Shown here piece by piece: positions 5,789 to 6,869 of a DNA stretch of 6,869 nt. Each line of letters begins with the position of its first letter. The first letter of the stretch is position 1. The position numbers and the translations under genes are program-made. The notes below the pieces were generated by a model. The model ran no database searches, was not told the DNA's origin, and worked only from the letters and a program-made list of their open reading frames with translations. The DNA lies in NCBI GenBank assembly GCA_021776885.1, contig JAJFFA010000709.1:1-6869 (forward strand). The letters run 5' to 3'. The DNA is from Planctomycetota bacterium. GTDB lineage: Bacteria > Planctomycetota > UBA1135 > GCA-002686595.

Positions 5789-6869
5789 CTACTCTCCGAC
5801 CGCCACTCCGCTGAGCCGCGGGTAGCTGGCCGCCCGCAGCTTGCCGTCCGGCGCCAGGGTCGCGCCAACCCAGTACCCGATCTCGTAGGAGCCGAAACCC
5901 TCGACCACGCCCACGGGAAACCCGAGCTCGCGTACCTGCGTGACGATCGCGGCGGGGAAGTCGGAGCGCTGGACCCGTCCGCCGTACACGTGGGGCCCGC
6001 CGGCGACCTGGGCCGGCGTGCGCCCGAAGCCCAGGACCTGGATCGCGTTCTGCCAGCTGGCCTGGACGTTGCCGCTGCCCGTGGCGCTCGAGGCGAAGAC
6101 GGGCTTGCCCGCGCGCAGGCCGATCAGGGGCACGCCGTGGTCCGGCATGCGCCCGCCGGGGCCGACGCGCTGCATCGCCCCCTGCTGCGAGGCCCCCGAG
6201 TCGGGGATCGAGACGCCCTCGACAAAGATCCCGCTCGTCCCCCACCCGGCCGTGTTGATGGTGTGGATCAGGGCCACCACGTTGCCCTGCGCATCGATGC
6301 TGACGATCGCGTCCGAGTGATCGTCGCTCGCCGGTTCGCCCCGGGTGCGGCGCAGGACCTCCTCCCACACGGGCGCGCGGGTCGACTTCCAGAGCTCCTG
6401 CGCGCAGCCCTCGTCCGCAAAGGACTCGCTCCAGAGCCCCTCGACGCCGGGCACCAGCTGGCCCAGGGCCGCACGCCCGGGCTCGGTCCAGACCACGCGC
6501 AGGGCGCGCTCGATCGAGAGCAGGCGCTCGAGGGCGGGGGCCGACGAGAGCGGATTCTCCTCGCCGAACAGTCCGGCGCTCTGGGCCAGGTTCAGGGCCA
6601 GAACGCTCGAGGGGCCGCCGCGGTTCGGGCTCGGCAGCCCGTGCAGCGTCGTGCCCTGGAACGTGGTCCGTGCGGTCTCCTGCCACAGGGCTTCGTACTG
6701 CGCCAGGTCGTCGAGGGACAGGTGCCCGCCCTCGGCCTGCACCACCTCGACGAAGCGCTTCGCCCACTCGCCCGTGTAGAACTCCCGCGCCCCGTGCTCG
6801 GCCGTGCGGCGCAAGCTGCGGGCGAGGGCCGGCTGGCGAAAGAGCGTCCCGGCGGCGACCAGCTCCCCG
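5789..6869 (-). CDS. Gamma-glutamyltranspeptidase-family protein, C-terminal part (5' end beyond right edge)
   Basis: About 360 residues are visible. The frame is open to the window edge, and the conserved stretch LFRQPALARSLRRTAEHG followed by EFYTGEWA lies at or upstream of the TTG at 6814, so that TTG is not the start. The region matches the second half of PF01019: the end of the large subunit (SLDDLAQYEALW, HGLPSPNRGGPSS), the autoprocessing zone, IDAQGNVVALIHTINTAGWGTSG, and the C-terminal LAPDGKLRAASYPR. Family members are Ntn-hydrolases, usually exported, that cut themselves at a Thr which then attacks gamma-glutamyl bonds such as that of glutathione. Here the residue seven before the conserved Asp of 'DxxGN' is Ser (codon 6316-6314, in DDHSDAIVSID), not Thr. 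The pocket motif usually seen as PLSSM reads MPDHG, and the later GSPGG reads SATGS. Processing by Ser is possible, but glutathione as substrate is doubtful. About 200 residues, including the large-subunit Arg that binds the substrate carboxylate, lie outside. It is probably the first of a two-gene transcript with the arylsulfotransferase-like gene. Confidence 0.82.
   Translation of the reverse strand, partial: GELVAAGTLFRQPALARSLRRTAEHGAREFYTGEWAKRFVEVVQAEGGHLSLDDLAQYEALWQETARTTFQGTTLHGLPSPNRGGPSSVLALNLAQSAGLFGEENPLSSAPALERLLSIERALRVVWTEPGRAALGQLVPGVEGLWSESFADEGCAQELWKSTRAPVWEEVLRRTRGEPASDDHSDAIVSIDAQGNVVALIHTINTAGWGTSGIFVEGVSIPDSGASQQGAMQRVGPGGRMPDHGVPLIGLRAGKPVFASSATGSGNVQASWQNAIQVLGFGRTPAQVAGGPHVYGGRVQRSDFPAAIVTQVRELGFPVGVVEGFGSYEIGYWVGATLAPDGKLRAASYPRLSGVAVGE
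5792..5797 (-). promoter_or_regulatory. Weak ribosome binding site GGAGAG for the arylsulfotransferase-like gene
   Basis: On the minus strand GGAGAG lies within the last codons of the GGT-like gene, directly before its TAG. It is 15 bases from the ATG at 5776, longer than the usual 5-10. No better motif is seen closer to the start. Translation may depend on coupling with the upstream gene, whose stop is only 12 bases away. Confidence 0.3.

Noticed and set aside
5097..6767. 556-codon minus-strand frame spanning two genes
   Set aside because: An out-of-frame shadow, Arg/Gly/Pro-rich, that overlaps both the GGT-like and arylsulfotransferase-like coding frames and contains none of their motifs.
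5789..6814. TTG at 6814 as the true start of the GGT-like gene
   Set aside because: The same frame continues to the window edge and encodes conserved GGT sequence (LFRQPALARS), so the gene begins outside the window.

Overview
This is a GC-rich (about 70% by eye), densely coding bacterial chromosome segment. The largest gene has a domain set that is characteristic of Planctomycetota and Verrucomicrobiota: a Pirellula/Verrucomicrobium-type propeller 'dehydrogenase', HEAT repeats, an NPCBM module, a Pirellula/Verrucomicrobium-type c-heme domain and a DUF1080/3-keto-disaccharide hydrolase domain. I infer a high-GC planctomycete or a relative, probably from an uncultured lineage. No tRNA, rRNA, CRISPR array, insertion sequence or phage gene is visible.

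Layout from left to right: (1) bases 1-98, minus strand, the first 32 codons of a photolyase-type protein that runs off the left edge; (2) about 110 bases of divergent intergenic DNA with a GC-rich hairpin; (3) bases 209-4126, plus strand, one secreted multidomain protein of about 1,305 residues; (4) a 27-base convergent gap with no clear terminator; (5) bases 4154-5776, minus strand, an arylsulfotransferase-family lipoprotein; (6) bases 5789-6869, minus strand, the C-terminal part of a gamma-glutamyltranspeptidase-family protein whose N-terminus lies beyond the right edge. Genes 6 and 5 are separated by 12 bases and are in the same reading frame across a single TAG, so they are probably cotranscribed (6 then 5).

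The large gene, the arylsulfotransferase-like gene and probably the GGT-like gene encode exported proteins, as expected for a cell that processes organic matter in the periplasm or at its surface. The large protein is the most interesting item. It joins a putative oxidoreductase propeller, a c-type heme for electron transfer and a domain from the 3-keto-disaccharide hydrolase family in one chain. This suggests, without proving, a self-contained oxidise-then-cleave route for glycosides. The GGT-like protein is a divergent family member: a serine sits where the catalytic threonine is expected, and most recognisable substrate-pocket motifs are replaced. The arylsulfotransferase-like protein keeps the family's His/Arg motifs but carries a very acidic insert of about 60 residues.
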